Shown: in pieces, positions 22,831 through 35,974 of the stretch
Position numbering within the stretch: position 1 is the first letter of the stretch
How the letters are laid out: every line of letters starts with the position of its first letter
Assembly (NCBI GenBank): GCA_028023455.1
Contig: JAQFVV010006203.1
Coordinates: forward strand, 11,068,876-11,132,875
From: Epiperipatus broadwayi
Taxonomy: Eukaryota > Onychophora > Udeonychophora > Euonychophora > Peripatidae
Length of the DNA: 64,000 nucleotides
Direction: 5' to 3'
Made by a program: the position numbers and the translations under genes
Notes under the pieces: model-generated
Database searches by the model: none
Told to the model about the DNA's origin: nothing
The model's input: only the letters and a program-made list of their open reading frames with translations

Positions 22831-23769
22831 AGTTTGCTTTAGAATTGTAATTGTTATTTTATTTTAGAAAGAAAAAAATATGAATTTTTTCCCATCTTGG
22901 ACTAAACAAAATGAATAATTTGTTTTTTTTTCTACTATACTTCATATATTGACCCCTCCAATTTAATCAAATTTCTACTCACATAAATTTCAATTTATGT
23001 AAGATACTTTTTAAATATAAAATACTACAATAGCATCATTACTCAACAGTAATTGATTTACCTTTTCACAATATTCATATCACAAACTGATGTATATATA
23101 TTTAAATTTCAACTTATATTATGTATAATATAATGTAAATTTCATAACTATGCTTAAAAGACTTTAAATTATGCTTTTGCAAACTAATCTGAACAGTGAA
23201 TATTTTCCAAAATAAGTAGAAGACAGTACTTTCAATAAAATAAGTTGGCTTAAAATATATTTCATATTTATTTTATAGTTGTTTTATAAAGGGGAACTTA
23301 ATAACATCTATTAGTAATGAGCTCACATTCCTTTCACATTTTATTAACATATAGCACATATCTGGTGCTGTCAAAGGGCACAAATATAATATTATTTTTA
23401 TTATTATTTAGTAAGCCCAGGCATCATCATCTGGTACTTTGCCTTCACATGCCTCTTTTTAGCATTTTTACAAAATATAATAAAGTATTTTACAACTCTG
23501 TTATTTCTCAATTCGTGTATTGTTACTCCTTTTTTTAGAAAACAATTTGACAACCCACTCCAAATTCGAACCCTTAACAAAGCACAACTATAAAATTAAA
23601 ATTATCTATTGAGCCATTAATCAATTTAATCTGACACTAACATACATGGAAAAAAATTACATTAATTATAATCATTAATCAAATATTTTAACCATATCTA
23701 TTTATCATTTTACAACTATAAATCTCTCATAATTCATGAATAAATATTCTGCCTTTGTTGGGTAGGCAA
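22831..23769. other. AT-rich leader of gypsy relic, no gene seen
   Basis: This lies between the gag-like region and repeat copy B, where the untranslated leader and primer-binding site would be expected. No tRNA-complementary primer site was recognised. Confidence 0.35.
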
Positions 23770-24151
23770 ATGCAATAGAATGTGATTACAGATCTACAAC
23801 AATAACAAATATAATGGTAAATATAAGCTGATTAAGAACAATATGCCTTATAAATTTAGTAACAAAATTAATGATTAGTAAAGCCGACTGTTCAATAAAT
23901 GCTCTACAGATTTTTAGATAGCCTTAAATGTAATGAGAAATATTAAAACTGAGCAGGGATAGCTTAAGCTGAAAATATCTCAGAGATCTGGGGTGGTCCA
24001 AAATATTTACTATATATTTGGGCAGTCCAAAAAATAATGAATTAAGTGTTGTGCATATGCCATCAAAATATAACAAATAAATAAGTTGATCCACAAATGA
24101 CTCTATGATGATTTATATTTACATCTATGATGAATTCATAAAATTTGTAAG

Positions 24152-24370
24152 GTGCCAATGAATTAACAGATATGTGTCTTTGCTTAGCAGGAAAAAAAAT
24201 AAAATTCAATAAATGGTGATTTACTTGCTAATAAGGTATAGTATCTAAAGTCTTGATACTAAAATACTAAACTTCAGATACTATACCTTATTAGCAAGTA
24301 AATTATCACTTATTGAATTTTAGTTTTTTTTCTGCTGAACAAAGACATGTATCTGTGAATTCAATGGCAC
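24152..24370. repeat. inverted duplication of LTR sequence
   Basis: LTR sequence 24152-24250 is repeated in inverted orientation at about 24272-24370 (GTGCCAATGAATT against AATTCAATGGCAC, and GGTATAGTATCT against AGATACTATACC). Copy A at about 15225-15300 has only the direct strand, so the inverted arm was added together with the adjoining RTE fragment. Confidence 0.75.
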
Positions 24371-24771
24371 TTTACAAAAACTTCAGACCACTCAAAAAAG
24401 TATGGAGAGATACATGTTAGGAGTAACAAGAAGAGATTGAAAACACAATATATGGATAAGAAAACAAACAGGTGTTACTGACCTCATTGGAAAAATTAAA
24501 AGACTTTATTGGAAAAATTAAAAGACTGAAGTGGAGTTGGGCTGGACATATTGATAGAAGAGATGATAATAGATGAACAATTGAAATCTTAAACTGTATT
24601 CCAAGAGATTGTAAAAGACCCAGAAAGAGACCACATGTGAGATGGATGGTATGAAATAAGAAATATGCAGGGGTAATATGAAGAAGAGAAGCTAAAGATC
24701 AGAGAAGATGGTTTGAACCTTGGAGAGACCTTCATCCCACAGTGGATTGATAATGGTTGATGATGATGATG
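24371..24771 (+). mobile_element. RTE-like LINE, 5'-truncated insertion
   Basis: Plus-strand match to the last 400 bp of the LINE at 4954-8160. It runs from GACCACTCAAAAAAGTATGG through AAAAGACCCAGAAAGAGACC to the (TGA)n tail. The insertion, including the inverted LTR arm to its left, is bounded by the 12-bp TSD AAGGTATAGTAT (24233-24244 and 24772-24783). Coding frames are broken. Confidence 0.8.
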
Positions 24772-24989
24772 AAGGTATAGTATGAGATATACAATTAACT
24801 ATTGTAATAATAAAATAAATTGAGTGATAAAATAATTTTGTATAATAGAATGATTTTTGCAAGAAGTCAATCAACAGATACTTAGATTAATAATAAAAAT
24901 ATAAATTTATTAAAGAAAACATTAACTCAATGAATTGACTAAGACAAATATTATAATTTTAATTCAATAATTGCAATCTAACATCAGTA

Positions 24990-25255
24990 AATATATATAT
25001 ATGAAAAATAAAAACAAGTTAGTCAAACTGATATAAACGTTTTGCATAAACGCTTGAGAGTCAGTCTTTAGACCTAGTTTCTATAGCTCTATCCTTCCAC
25101 TGACGAAAGCAAACCAGCTTGAAATCAGCTGATCTGGACGTGAGCAAAATGAAAGAGGTAGTTAATTCTGACTCCTTTTGCGTTTATGTAAAAATATTTT
25201 ACACTTGTTTCGGCGGTTTTGGTAAAGACGCCATCTATTGATATATATATATAAA
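24990..25255 (+). mobile_element. family III hammerhead (retrozyme-like) element
   Basis: About 250 bp inserted in a (TA)n tract of LTR copy B and absent from copy A. It starts near TGAAAAATAAAAACAAG and ends near GACGCCATCTATTGA before TA repeats. It has no coding capacity. The centre holds the hammerhead at 25083-25148, and the 3' part contains TTTTGCGTTTATGT and GTTTCGGCGGTTTTGG. A rearranged relative is at 16418-16645. Confidence 0.78.
25083..25148 (+). ncRNA. hammerhead ribozyme type I, apparently intact
   Basis: All core positions are present. CTGACGA is at 25100-25106. Stem II AAGC/GCTT (25107-25110 and 25117-25120) has loop AAACCA. GAA is at 25121-25123. Stem III is ATCAGCTGAT (25124-25133), which can fold as ATC/GAT with an AGCT loop or pair between two molecules. 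C17 is at 25134 with cleavage after it. Stem I has inner TCCA/TGGA (25096-25099 with 25135-25138), an internal loop of 6 and 3 nt, and outer GCTC/GAGC (25086-25089 with 25142-25145). The loop in stem I and loop 2 are where natural hammerheads make their tertiary contact. This is the best ribozyme in the window, though self-cleavage has not been shown. Confidence 0.85.
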
Positions 25256-26458
25256 ATTAAGAGCGTGCTAGATTAGAATTAGTAAATATGACTTCTAATT
25301 AAAAACATTAACGCATACACTCATAAAAGGATTAAATACAGAGTTTCTCTCACACACAAATAAAATAAAATGTAATATAAATTTTATTATTATTATTTTA
25401 TATATATCATGTCTTTCAAATCAAGTAAGGTTTTTTATAATAATAGTTATTATATAATTTAAACTAAGTTATATGGAATATTAGTTATGTTTTAAATTTG
25501 GATTTGTTTTCTGAAAAAAAAAAAAAATGTTAATAATTGATTTAAGTCTCAATTACATGATTCTACTATTTAAGTGTATATCGAATGATAAAATAAAACT
25601 GCATTAATAATGAAAATTATTAATAAGGAAGGAGATTTTGGTAGATCTCTATTGATAAGTTACTATTATACTTTTAATTATTATTAACAGATGAAATTTA
25701 TCTGAGTAGATAATTCGAAGAAATTTGTCTATTGGCATTTACAAAGTTCAGCATATAATTTCGATTTAAGCTCCATTATGCCATGGCATTTTCTTTGGTA
25801 TTTCAATGATAGCAAACCCAAAGTACAACTCCATGAATAATTGTAATCATTATATAATATCCAACTATTCCTCTTATGGATGTGACAATAGCAAATCTAA
25901 TGATTTGATAGTCTCATGGCAGTTAGCATCGTGTTTATTGATATCTATTCCATTTTACTCATAAAGTTATTAAATGAGATAAGTTTTTGTTTTTTCTTTC
26001 CTACATGACTTTCTACTCACAATGCATTATTTCTTTACTATAAATCCAGAATCTATTGGTAAAATATATGAAAATAAAACACAAACATTAAAGAAGAAAA
26101 AGTGTTTGTGTTTTTCTTGCTGAACTTGTTTTTTTCACTAGTAACAATAATAACACAGTCTTTTTTATTATTATTATTCAATGATTTTTAGATATTTTAC
26201 TAACTTAGATATTTTTTCAAGGCAGTATTGATAATATCAATGACATTACTGAATATTTATCAAGACGTCTTAAATACCATATTAACCATAGTAGTAATAA
26301 GATTTCTTTTCAGAAACTCCAACCTACTGATCATTTCTTAAACAAATAGTCTTTTGCCTCTCCTTTTATATAAAAAACTCAATATTTAATAAGCAATCCA
26401 AATACAAATATATATTCCAAAGAACTTAAATTTTTGAATATTATTAAAAATAATATTT

Positions 26459-26800
26459 GATGTCATATAATCCTAAATCATTCATGTACTTTACTACTGT
26501 TACACAATGTTTTATTTATCACCCTCTTTTACAGTTAAGTTTTGATTGCCCCAGCAATCTTCTTCAGAACTTTTATATCTCCTAACTTCAACTGCTAAAT
26601 TCAAATTTTAAAAATTTACCGTAAATTTGGTAAATTTTAAAATTTGAATCTAGCAGTTGAAGTTAGAAGATATAAAAGTTCTGAAGATTTCTGGAGCAAT
26701 CGAAACTGTAAACTGTAAAAGAGGGTGATAAATAAAGCATTGTGTAACAGTAGTAAAGTGCATGGAGGATTTAGTATTACATGATATACATTTGGCAATA
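26459..26800. repeat. foldback element with hammerhead-like strings (family IV)
   Basis: A nearly complete inverted repeat. The arms (about 26459-26622 and 26628-26800) meet at an AT-rich apex near 26625. The arms contain TTTACTACTGTTACACAATG and its complement. Each arm, read outward, has CTGAAGA, a GATTGC/GCAATC-type stem and (A/G)AAAC, reminiscent of a hammerhead core. A proper stem III and cleavage site are not evident. Confidence 0.7.
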
Positions 26801-27224
26801 CAATAAGAACGATTAGTTAATATTTGATGTCCACAGATTTTTAATTTTAAGTTACTGTTTTAATGACAATGTGATTTTATAAATTGTCCTCCTCATATGA
26901 ATTGCAAGATTATTCATTACTTTTATATTTTAAAAAATAATAAGTATACTAATAATTAAGAATGTACATTTAGTTTGCTACTATTATTTTTAAGAGTACT
27001 TTATTACCTGTATGTGCACCATGTTATTTCATTGAAAGTGATCTTCTATATTGAAACTATGATACTGTATTAAGATAGCAAATTTCTGTCAGATGAAAAA
27101 ATGGATTGACTTTGTTGATTGGCAATATAAAAATTTTGTAAATTTATAAAGTATTAATAAAAGAAATATAAATAGAATGAATATTTCATTGTAGGACAAA
27201 TACCTGTAATATTTCTCTAATGAG
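26801..27224. other. AT-rich interval, no feature seen
   Basis: No gene or repeat was recognised. Confidence 0.45.
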
Positions 27225-27660
27225 GAACCAACAAAATATCACATGATTTTATCACATGACTCCAGCTTACACATTGCTGTTTCAGGAGCATACTTTCTTT
27301 TCACAACTGCTTATACCACAAGATAATGGATATAATAGCCACAGACAGAGATGTCTATAGTTAATAAAAGATTGAAAACACCATAATATATAGATAATGA
27401 GGTTCAGATCCATATGATACTAACAAGCAAATTAGCTTAGATTGAAAACATTTATACGTTTTTCAATTTGGACTGATAACTTGATAATAAAACAGAGAAC
27501 TAAATAAGGGCAGCTAAAAAGACATATTAGATCCAAAAGATCCAGGTGCACTGTTCCAGAATCCAAAGCTCCTCACTGATTAGAGCCACAAGCTAGAAAC
27601 TCTGAGATATTGGATAGAATAAACACTAAATAGGGATTTATTAAACACTATTATATAGCA
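27225..27660 (+). mobile_element. hammerhead family II, rearranged decayed copy
   Basis: ATCACATGA-type ends near 27238 and 27251 and a family II body from about 27541 (CCAGGTGCACTG, CTCCTCACTGATTAGAGCCA, GAAAC, GATATTGGAT, AGGGATTT). The hammerhead core is CTGATTA at 27576-27582, so G8 is lost, and stem III is not palindromic. The middle (27270-27530) is not recognised. Confidence 0.55.
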
Positions 27661-29934
<2,274 letters not shown>

Positions 29935-30440
29935 AACCCTAACATCATAGAAGAGATGAGGCTACAGGTTTCACAAAATTAGGAATTGTTTGATTTTATT
30001 TTTTTGTTTTATGTTTTAATTTTTATGGAGTAAAAGTAACATTAGTTGAGAATTGTAGTCAATTTTTTTTGGGGGGGGGGGTTTGAAATTGTGTTTTTCA
30101 TCGGAATGTAAAGTGAATGAATATTTATTTATTATTAAGGTTTTTGAAAAACCTTTAATTATTTGAAAAAATAATAAAAAGAAATTTTTATTACTAGAAG
30201 AGATGAGGTTACAGCATTCACAAAATTAGGAATCATTTGATTACATTTATTTGTTATGTTCTAATTAATGTTTATGTAGTAAAAAGTAATGTTACTTGAG
30301 AATTGCAGTCAAATTTTTTTTTTGTTTTGAAATTGTGTTTTTTGATTGGAACCTAAAGTGAACGAATATTTATTTATTATTGCTTTTTAAAAATGTTAAT
30401 TTTTTTTTTTTAAAAATTATTTTAAAAAGGAATTTTTATT
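29935..30440 (+). repeat. two-unit diverged tandem repeat, about 255-bp unit
   Basis: The unit beginning AGAAGAGATGAGG (about 29947) recurs at about 30197. Both contain CACAAAATTAGGAAT, GAGAATTG(T/C)AGTCAA, TTTGAAATTGTGTTTTT and GAATATTTATTTATTATT in the same order. The first has a G10 tract (30070-30080) where the second has T-rich sequence. Confidence 0.8.
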
Positions 30441-31213
30441 TTTGATATTAATAAAAAAATGTTTTAATTTTTTTTCTCTGTATTGGTTTCTTTCTTATAA
30501 TATGTAAATAAAAGGTAGTGGCCCAGTAATGGTATATGAAGACATTTTGTTGGAAGAACAATGCCACCAAGTAGGATGGATTGTTGTTCAAATGAATACC
30601 TAAAATTTTACTATAAATTAAAGTAAAGAAGGTCTAATTAATATTTTATTCTGATTTTGAAATTAAAACAAGCATGTTTTATGACAATAGATATTCTGGT
30701 AATTGTAGAATGTCTACTGTCTAGTTTGGAAACTTTTCTTTTAAGTAAAACTTGTAGTTCATACTTTTGATAAAATTTTAAAGTTGCTTTTGAAAGGATT
30801 AAAGTGATTTTTTTGAAAAGAAAAAATATTTTTAAAGTAATGAATTTGTTTCACCCCTCCCTAACTATAAAACGGATTGATAAAAGTGTGTAGGGATTGA
30901 TTTTGGGAGAGTTATATGTAGCTCCTATGAAGATATAATGGAAGACAAAGAGGACAAGTCCAGCAATTATTCTATAGTTCACTGGATGAGTTTTCTTTCA
31001 CATGGAAGTCAGACCCAACTTTTCTGTGTTTCATAGTCTTAATGTGAACAAGACAGCTTGCTTGCCTGAAGTCTATCCAATCCTAGACAGAAAGGAGATC
31101 ACTGCAGATCAATAGTTACCTGCACTATACCTATCCCAATTATGACAAAAAGCTAGTCTACTATTAGAAGGGACCAGCTTGCCCAGAATCCACCAGTTTG
31201 ATGCATAATTAGT
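30441..31213. other. unassigned interval
   Basis: No coding or repeat assignment. 30940-31200 is less AT-rich than its surroundings, with broken frames. Confidence 0.4.
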
Positions 31214-31965
31214 TGTAATTATTTATTAAGCACACAGAAAGTATATTTAAATATTTTTAAGACAGGCTTTAACCTGTACCAATTGCACCTTAAAATTTAT
31301 AATAGTCAAGCAATATTTTTATTTTGCCGATAGAGGGACCTCACAAACCATAACACAAGATAGCAATTTTTATAAAGATAAGAGTGGCCATATTATCTTT
31401 AACCTAACTTTCCACTTATATAGGCCAATCTGAAGCATTTTATTTGGGAGCATGAAGCTATTGTTCTCTCCACTATTTCCTATACAAATTAATATTCATG
31501 AAATCTTGCGATTTACAATGAGTTAATATTGTAATCTTTATACTGGAAATATATAAACTATAGTAAAGCCTGTTTTAAAAGTGTTTACATATATTTCTTG
31601 TGTGCTTAATAAATAATTACAACTTTACTATAGTTTATATATTTCCAGTATAAATATTGCAATATTAACTCATTGTAAATCTCAAGATTTTGCAAATGTT
31701 AATTTGTATAGGAAATAATGAACTTAAACAGTGGAGAGAACAATAGCTTTATGCTCCCAAATCAAGATGCTTTAGATTGACCTATATAAATGGAAAGTTA
31801 GGTTAAAGATAAGATGGCCGATCTTATCTTTATAAAAGTTACTATCTTGTGTCATGGTTTGTGAGGTTCCTTTATTGGCAAAATAAAGATATTGCTTGAC
31901 TATTATAAATTTCAAGGTGCATTTGGTACAGGTTAAAGCCTATCTTAAAAGTGTTTATTTATTAA
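31214..31965. repeat. large foldback element (about 750 bp)
   Basis: The left arm (about 31254-31570) and right arm (about 31614-31930) are inverted copies. For example, AACCATAACACAAGATAG pairs with CTATCTTGTGTCATGG, and ACTGGAAATATATAAACTAT pairs with ATAGTTTATATATTTCCAG. The outer left end (GTAATTATTTATTAAGCACA, 31214-31266) also appears inverted in the central spacer (31571-31613), so the unit end is present internally as well. No coding capacity and no hammerhead core were found. Confidence 0.8.
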
Positions 31966-33164
31966 TTATGTAATTAAAAACAAAATTAACTGATACATAG
32001 AAAATATGACTTAGTTATTTTATTTTTATTCAGTATCCTTTTATTATAGGTTAAATAGTACTTCTAACACACTGAAGATAAAGAAGATTTTCATCATGAA
32101 TATAAACAATTTCCAGTAAAACAAAAGTACAAATTTTATCCAGCACAAAATTAAAATAAATTTTCAATATATATGGAATTAAAATGCTCAAAAAATAAAT
32201 TTTAGAATGTGAACATGACCTAAAATATAAATTATATGTAACTAATTTTTACTTAATATTCTTGTACCAATAGAAATTTTTATTTCATTTCAAAAAAATG
32301 TATTTATTATTATAAGTATAAGCAATATTGGCAAAATAGATTTAATTATTTACATAATTAAAATTATAATACATTTTTGATCTGGTTTTACTTAAGACTA
32401 TATATTTTTAAAAATATATATAAAATGGTAGTCCATAGATTTTTAAAAAATTCAAAATTTTATTTGGTATATAATTACAAAAACAAACAAACAAATTGAT
32501 AATAGCATGAGTACATCTAAAATAAATTTTAAAATGTATAATTGTTTTAATTTAATTTTTTTATGTATGTTTCATTTTAATTTAATAAATCAAGATTTAA
32601 TGGAATATCAGCTTTCTGTTATATAGTAAATCCAAAATGCTTGATAGTAAAAATATTAAAGCAATCACCACACCTGAAATATATTTAATTTAAATATATC
32701 AAAAGTATTCAAATTAAAATAAAGAAAATTTAGATTGCAGGATTAAACGAATTACAAAAGAAAAATGAGTGATAGATGATGTTGGAAGTAAACCTAGAAA
32801 TGTTGAAGTTAATCCACCCAATGATAAAAATATTTAAGAGAAATTATTATATACTTATTTTTTATATATATTTAAACATTTGGTATTTTTAAATATTGGG
32901 TATATTAATTATATGCCATAAAAAGCTAGAATACTAAACTTCTTACTATTATCACTGACCCAGGTATATAAAATAATAAGTGAACAAGGGGCATGTTCTT
33001 CATTAACAAACTTTTCTTAGGTAATATACTAGATCGATATGTTTTAATAACAGAAACAAAAAAATATATATTTTGCTTTTTCAGGTTAAAAAATGAATTA
33101 ATAAGTATTTATAATTCTAATGATTTAAAATGCAAGATGTTAATAAACCTGTAAATATTCAATC
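31966..33164. other. AT-rich interval, no gene seen
   Basis: About 1.2 kb with no recognised gene or repeat. Confidence 0.45.
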
Positions 33165-33440
33165 CAATAAACATCACATGATCACCATTTCTTACGCTGT
33201 TATTAAAGCAGGCAAAACTCTATATATATTGCCACTCAGTGCAAACCAGAGATGTAGGTGCAGTGCTCTCAGATCCAAGGCTCCTCACTGATAAAGGCCA
33301 CAAGCCAGAAACTAGTCTGGGGATATTGGATGAGTAGGCACTAGATGGGGATTTTATGCACAAGCCTTCTCACATCCATTGATTGCACTGGCTTGCACTG
33401 AGTGGAAATATGTATAGAGGGTTTTGCCTGCTTTTTTTAA
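33165..33440 (+). mobile_element. hammerhead family II copy
   Basis: Starts with AAACATCACATGATCACC and then GGCAAAACTCTATATA. It runs through the hammerhead body (33273-33331) and ends with GGCTTGCACTGAGTGG and GTTTTGCC, the inverse of its beginning, so the ends form a TIR-like hairpin. The left ribozyme arm of the full copy (54775-55195) is missing. Confidence 0.8.
33273..33331 (+). ncRNA. hammerhead ribozyme motif, G8 mutated
   Basis: Stem I is excellent: TCCTCA/TGGGGA plus outer ATCCAA/TTGGAT. Stem II GGC/GCC has loop CACAA, GAAA is at 33308-33311, stem III is ACTAGT and C17 is 33317. The box CTGATAA (33288-33294) has A at G8, an essential catalytic position, so cleavage is not expected. 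Positions 10.1 and 11.1 are both A. Confidence 0.7.
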
Positions 33441-33454
33441 ATATTCAATCCATT

Positions 33455-33730
33455 AATCAATATTATTCTGTACTAAGAACAGGTCCAGAAAACAATTACA
33501 TCATAAATTTATTCATTTTCCTATTCTGTTCTCTTCATTGCCCAACACTTCAATTCTCTTTTCCCATCTCTTATATCACCCAGCAATGCCAATCTTTTCT
33601 GTTCTTTCTTTTTGTTTCTATTCATCATTCCATTAAAAACAGCTATCATTAAATTATTTTTTCTTTTTATTATATGTTCAATCCAATTTCTCTATCTACC
33701 TGTAATTTAAATTATACCTTTCCATAAGTA
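33455..33730 (-). pseudogene. LINE C-terminal fragment, another family
   Basis: The minus strand from about 33700 encodes RNWIEHIIKRKNNLMIAVFN and then KRLALLGDIRDGK. This is the common LINE polyprotein tail pattern W-x-H-I-x-R followed by R-L-x-L-L-x-D-I. It is followed by stops. The element's other parts are not seen nearby. Confidence 0.55.
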
Positions 33731-34029
33731 ACATTGATTTTCATCTTAATGTATCAATAGAAGAATTCACTTTGGCAATCATGTCTGAAATGCGTGTGCA
33801 TAGGAGAAAATTATTTATCAAAATTAACATTAATGTTGACAAACAAAATTATATTAATCAATTTCTTTAATAATCACACGGAAAACAGTTATATAATACT
33901 AAAAAAAAAATATAAAACAAGAAAAAAGATTGACTTAATTTTTAAATAAACTAATTTATAAATACTTTTTATAGATAAGTTATTAATTTATTACAAAAAA
34001 AAATAAAACAAAATAATCAAATCTCTACT

Positions 34030-34690
34030 ACAAGATTAGGAATAACTAATCAGAAGCTGATTACCCTATTCAAGTATTGGTCTCTAGAACCAAAATACTT
34101 AGATTACTTACTTAAAATTAATCTGGATGCCATGCCGGTCAACTGGTTCCTCAGATATAAAAGATCTACCACCAAAGTCCAATCAATTTGCCACAGCTGT
34201 GGGAGGAATGAGGAAACATTTGACCACATAATTAAAACATGCATGGGTCTAGGTAATATTAAAACAATAATATTTAACAATTCAAAGGTAGATTACTACA
34301 AAATACTTAATATAAAAGAATGCATTCGTGGAAGAGATATTCCTACAATCAGGCTGTCAATTTTCATCACCTATGCCATTTGGATTGTAAGGTGCAAGGC
34401 ACAATATCAACATCCCAAGCCAGATGAAAACTCATTATTTATTCAGAGCATAGAGAAAATTAAACAAAGAGACAAAACTCTTGCCACAACATTCATTTTT
34501 CAAGAGACATGGAAGCTATATCAGACTCTCTAATAAAGTTAACAAAGAACTTAACCACTAAATACCTAACCCTGTTTAACTCAATAATGTTAGTTCCATA
34601 ACTCATCTAATATTGTAATTGTTCATTATCCATATTTGTAATATATCACCCATATTAATTAGTTTAATAAATGTTTTGAGAAAGAAAAAA
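34030..34690 (+). pseudogene. LINE-C 3' fragment with zinc-knuckle tail
   Basis: Open from about 34040 to the TAA at 34533. It encodes LFKYWSLEPKYLDYLLKIN, WFLRYKRST, the cysteine/histidine tail CHSCGRNEETFDHIIKTC (CxxC...HxxxxC) and RLSIFITYAIWIVRCK. It aligns along its length with 45244-45670. It ends in a 3' UTR with AATAAATGTTTTGAG near 34672. It is a 5'-truncated LINE insertion, and the frame is intact for about 160 codons. Confidence 0.8.
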
Positions 34691-35974
34691 AATGAGTTTT
34701 TTTCCTCTGACTTATCTCACCACACTTCTTTAGAGATAAGCACCTTATTAATGAACCAAATTATTATATTTTTAAATATATAATAACTACACTGTATTTT
34801 TTTTAGAAAAGTTGTATGTAACTTTAGTTGCGCAGTATTTGTAGAAAATTGAGCAGATTAAAAGAGAAACATGGAAAAGTTTGTCTATTACTTTTATTCT
34901 TGAATATGTAATTAATCATGATGGTGGTGATTATCAAATAAAACAGCTTATCTCTCTCATTTTAGTTTTAATATATGTATTAAGAGTAATTATGCATTCA
35001 ATTTTCTTTCTTTTTGTTCCATTACGGGGAAGTGGATATAGTATTATCATCTGGTATCCAATCATTACTTAAGCTTTCAGAAGGTGGTTTTGAAGTAAAA
35101 AGGTAGGTTTACTGGTCACTGGTAATAGTGATTGCTATTTGGGTAATTTGTAATTAAAAAAATAAATTATTTTTATTAGTATTAAAAATGTAGCAAATTG
35201 AGTTAAAACTTTAGACGAACGTTTATTACTATTTCCGGTTTTTTTTTAACAACAAAGCATTTTACTTTAAGGCTTTTAACAAAAATGAATAAGAAATGTA
35301 GCTTTATTTCTGTTGTTTTCCAATCAAAATCCATTAAATAGAAAAATCAAATAGTCAATGACCTTATTTAAAGAACAGAACGAACTGATTTTATTGACTA
35401 TAAGTCTGCTGCAGTAATAATCTTTTAATGCTTTTCTTAAAATATCACTACTGCATTAAATAAATCATTTAGAGGTAAAAATGTGAATGTAACTAACATA
35501 TGAGGTTTAAATTTAGCACAAATATTTTTTCTTATGACGATTAATGGCTTTTTTAAAAAATCCCCACTAATCTAGTCTTTCTTAAAAATAATAATATACT
35601 ATTTATTTAATTTATTTTCTTTTTACATTAATATGATTTTTTTTAAAAAAAAAAACTGCTGAGTTTGTTCAACAGCAAAAAAAAATGGAATGTTTTATCT
35701 TCTGGAAATTTATAAGAAATATAAGTTTAGAAAATAACATAACTGGACTGAGATCCTGAATCTGCTATTCTGCCAACACATTATATTATATTATGCAGGG
35801 CAATTAATTCGGTTAATAAAAAACAAAATCATTGCTAATTAACATGAAATCTTTTACTTATAAAAAGATAATATCAAATTTATAAACAGAATTATTTTCA
35901 ATACATAAAAGAACATTTTCTATTCATTCTATGTAATTAATGCACAGTAGGTGGCAGAACATATATTTTTCTAT
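34691..35974. other. AT-rich interval, no gene seen
   Basis: No gene or repeat was recognised. Confidence 0.45.

Larger units (their letters stand above)
16646..23769 (-). mobile_element. Ty3/gypsy-like LTR retrotransposon, internal region, decayed
   Basis: Read on the minus strand (right to left), the order is gag-like region, zinc-knuckle/protease, RT, RNase H and integrase, the order of Ty3/gypsy pol. Every domain has stops and frameshifts. With the flanking repeats the element spans about 11.4 kb. Nested in it are a small hairpin (about 18045-18215), two (TA)n runs and a low-complexity insertion at 21560-21892. Confidence 0.8.
23770..26170 (-). repeat. probable 5' LTR of Ty3/gypsy element (copy B)
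   Basis: Diverged direct copy of 14768-16417. The extra length comes from insertions absent at the homologous positions in copy A: a chimeric RTE insertion (24245-24771) and a family III hammerhead element (about 24990-25255). Copy A therefore preserves both empty sites, which dates these insertions after LTR formation. Confidence 0.6.

Noticed and set aside
26535-26720. Full hammerhead in foldback family IV
   Set aside because: Core-like strings are present, but stem III, the cleavage nucleotide and stem I pairing do not work.
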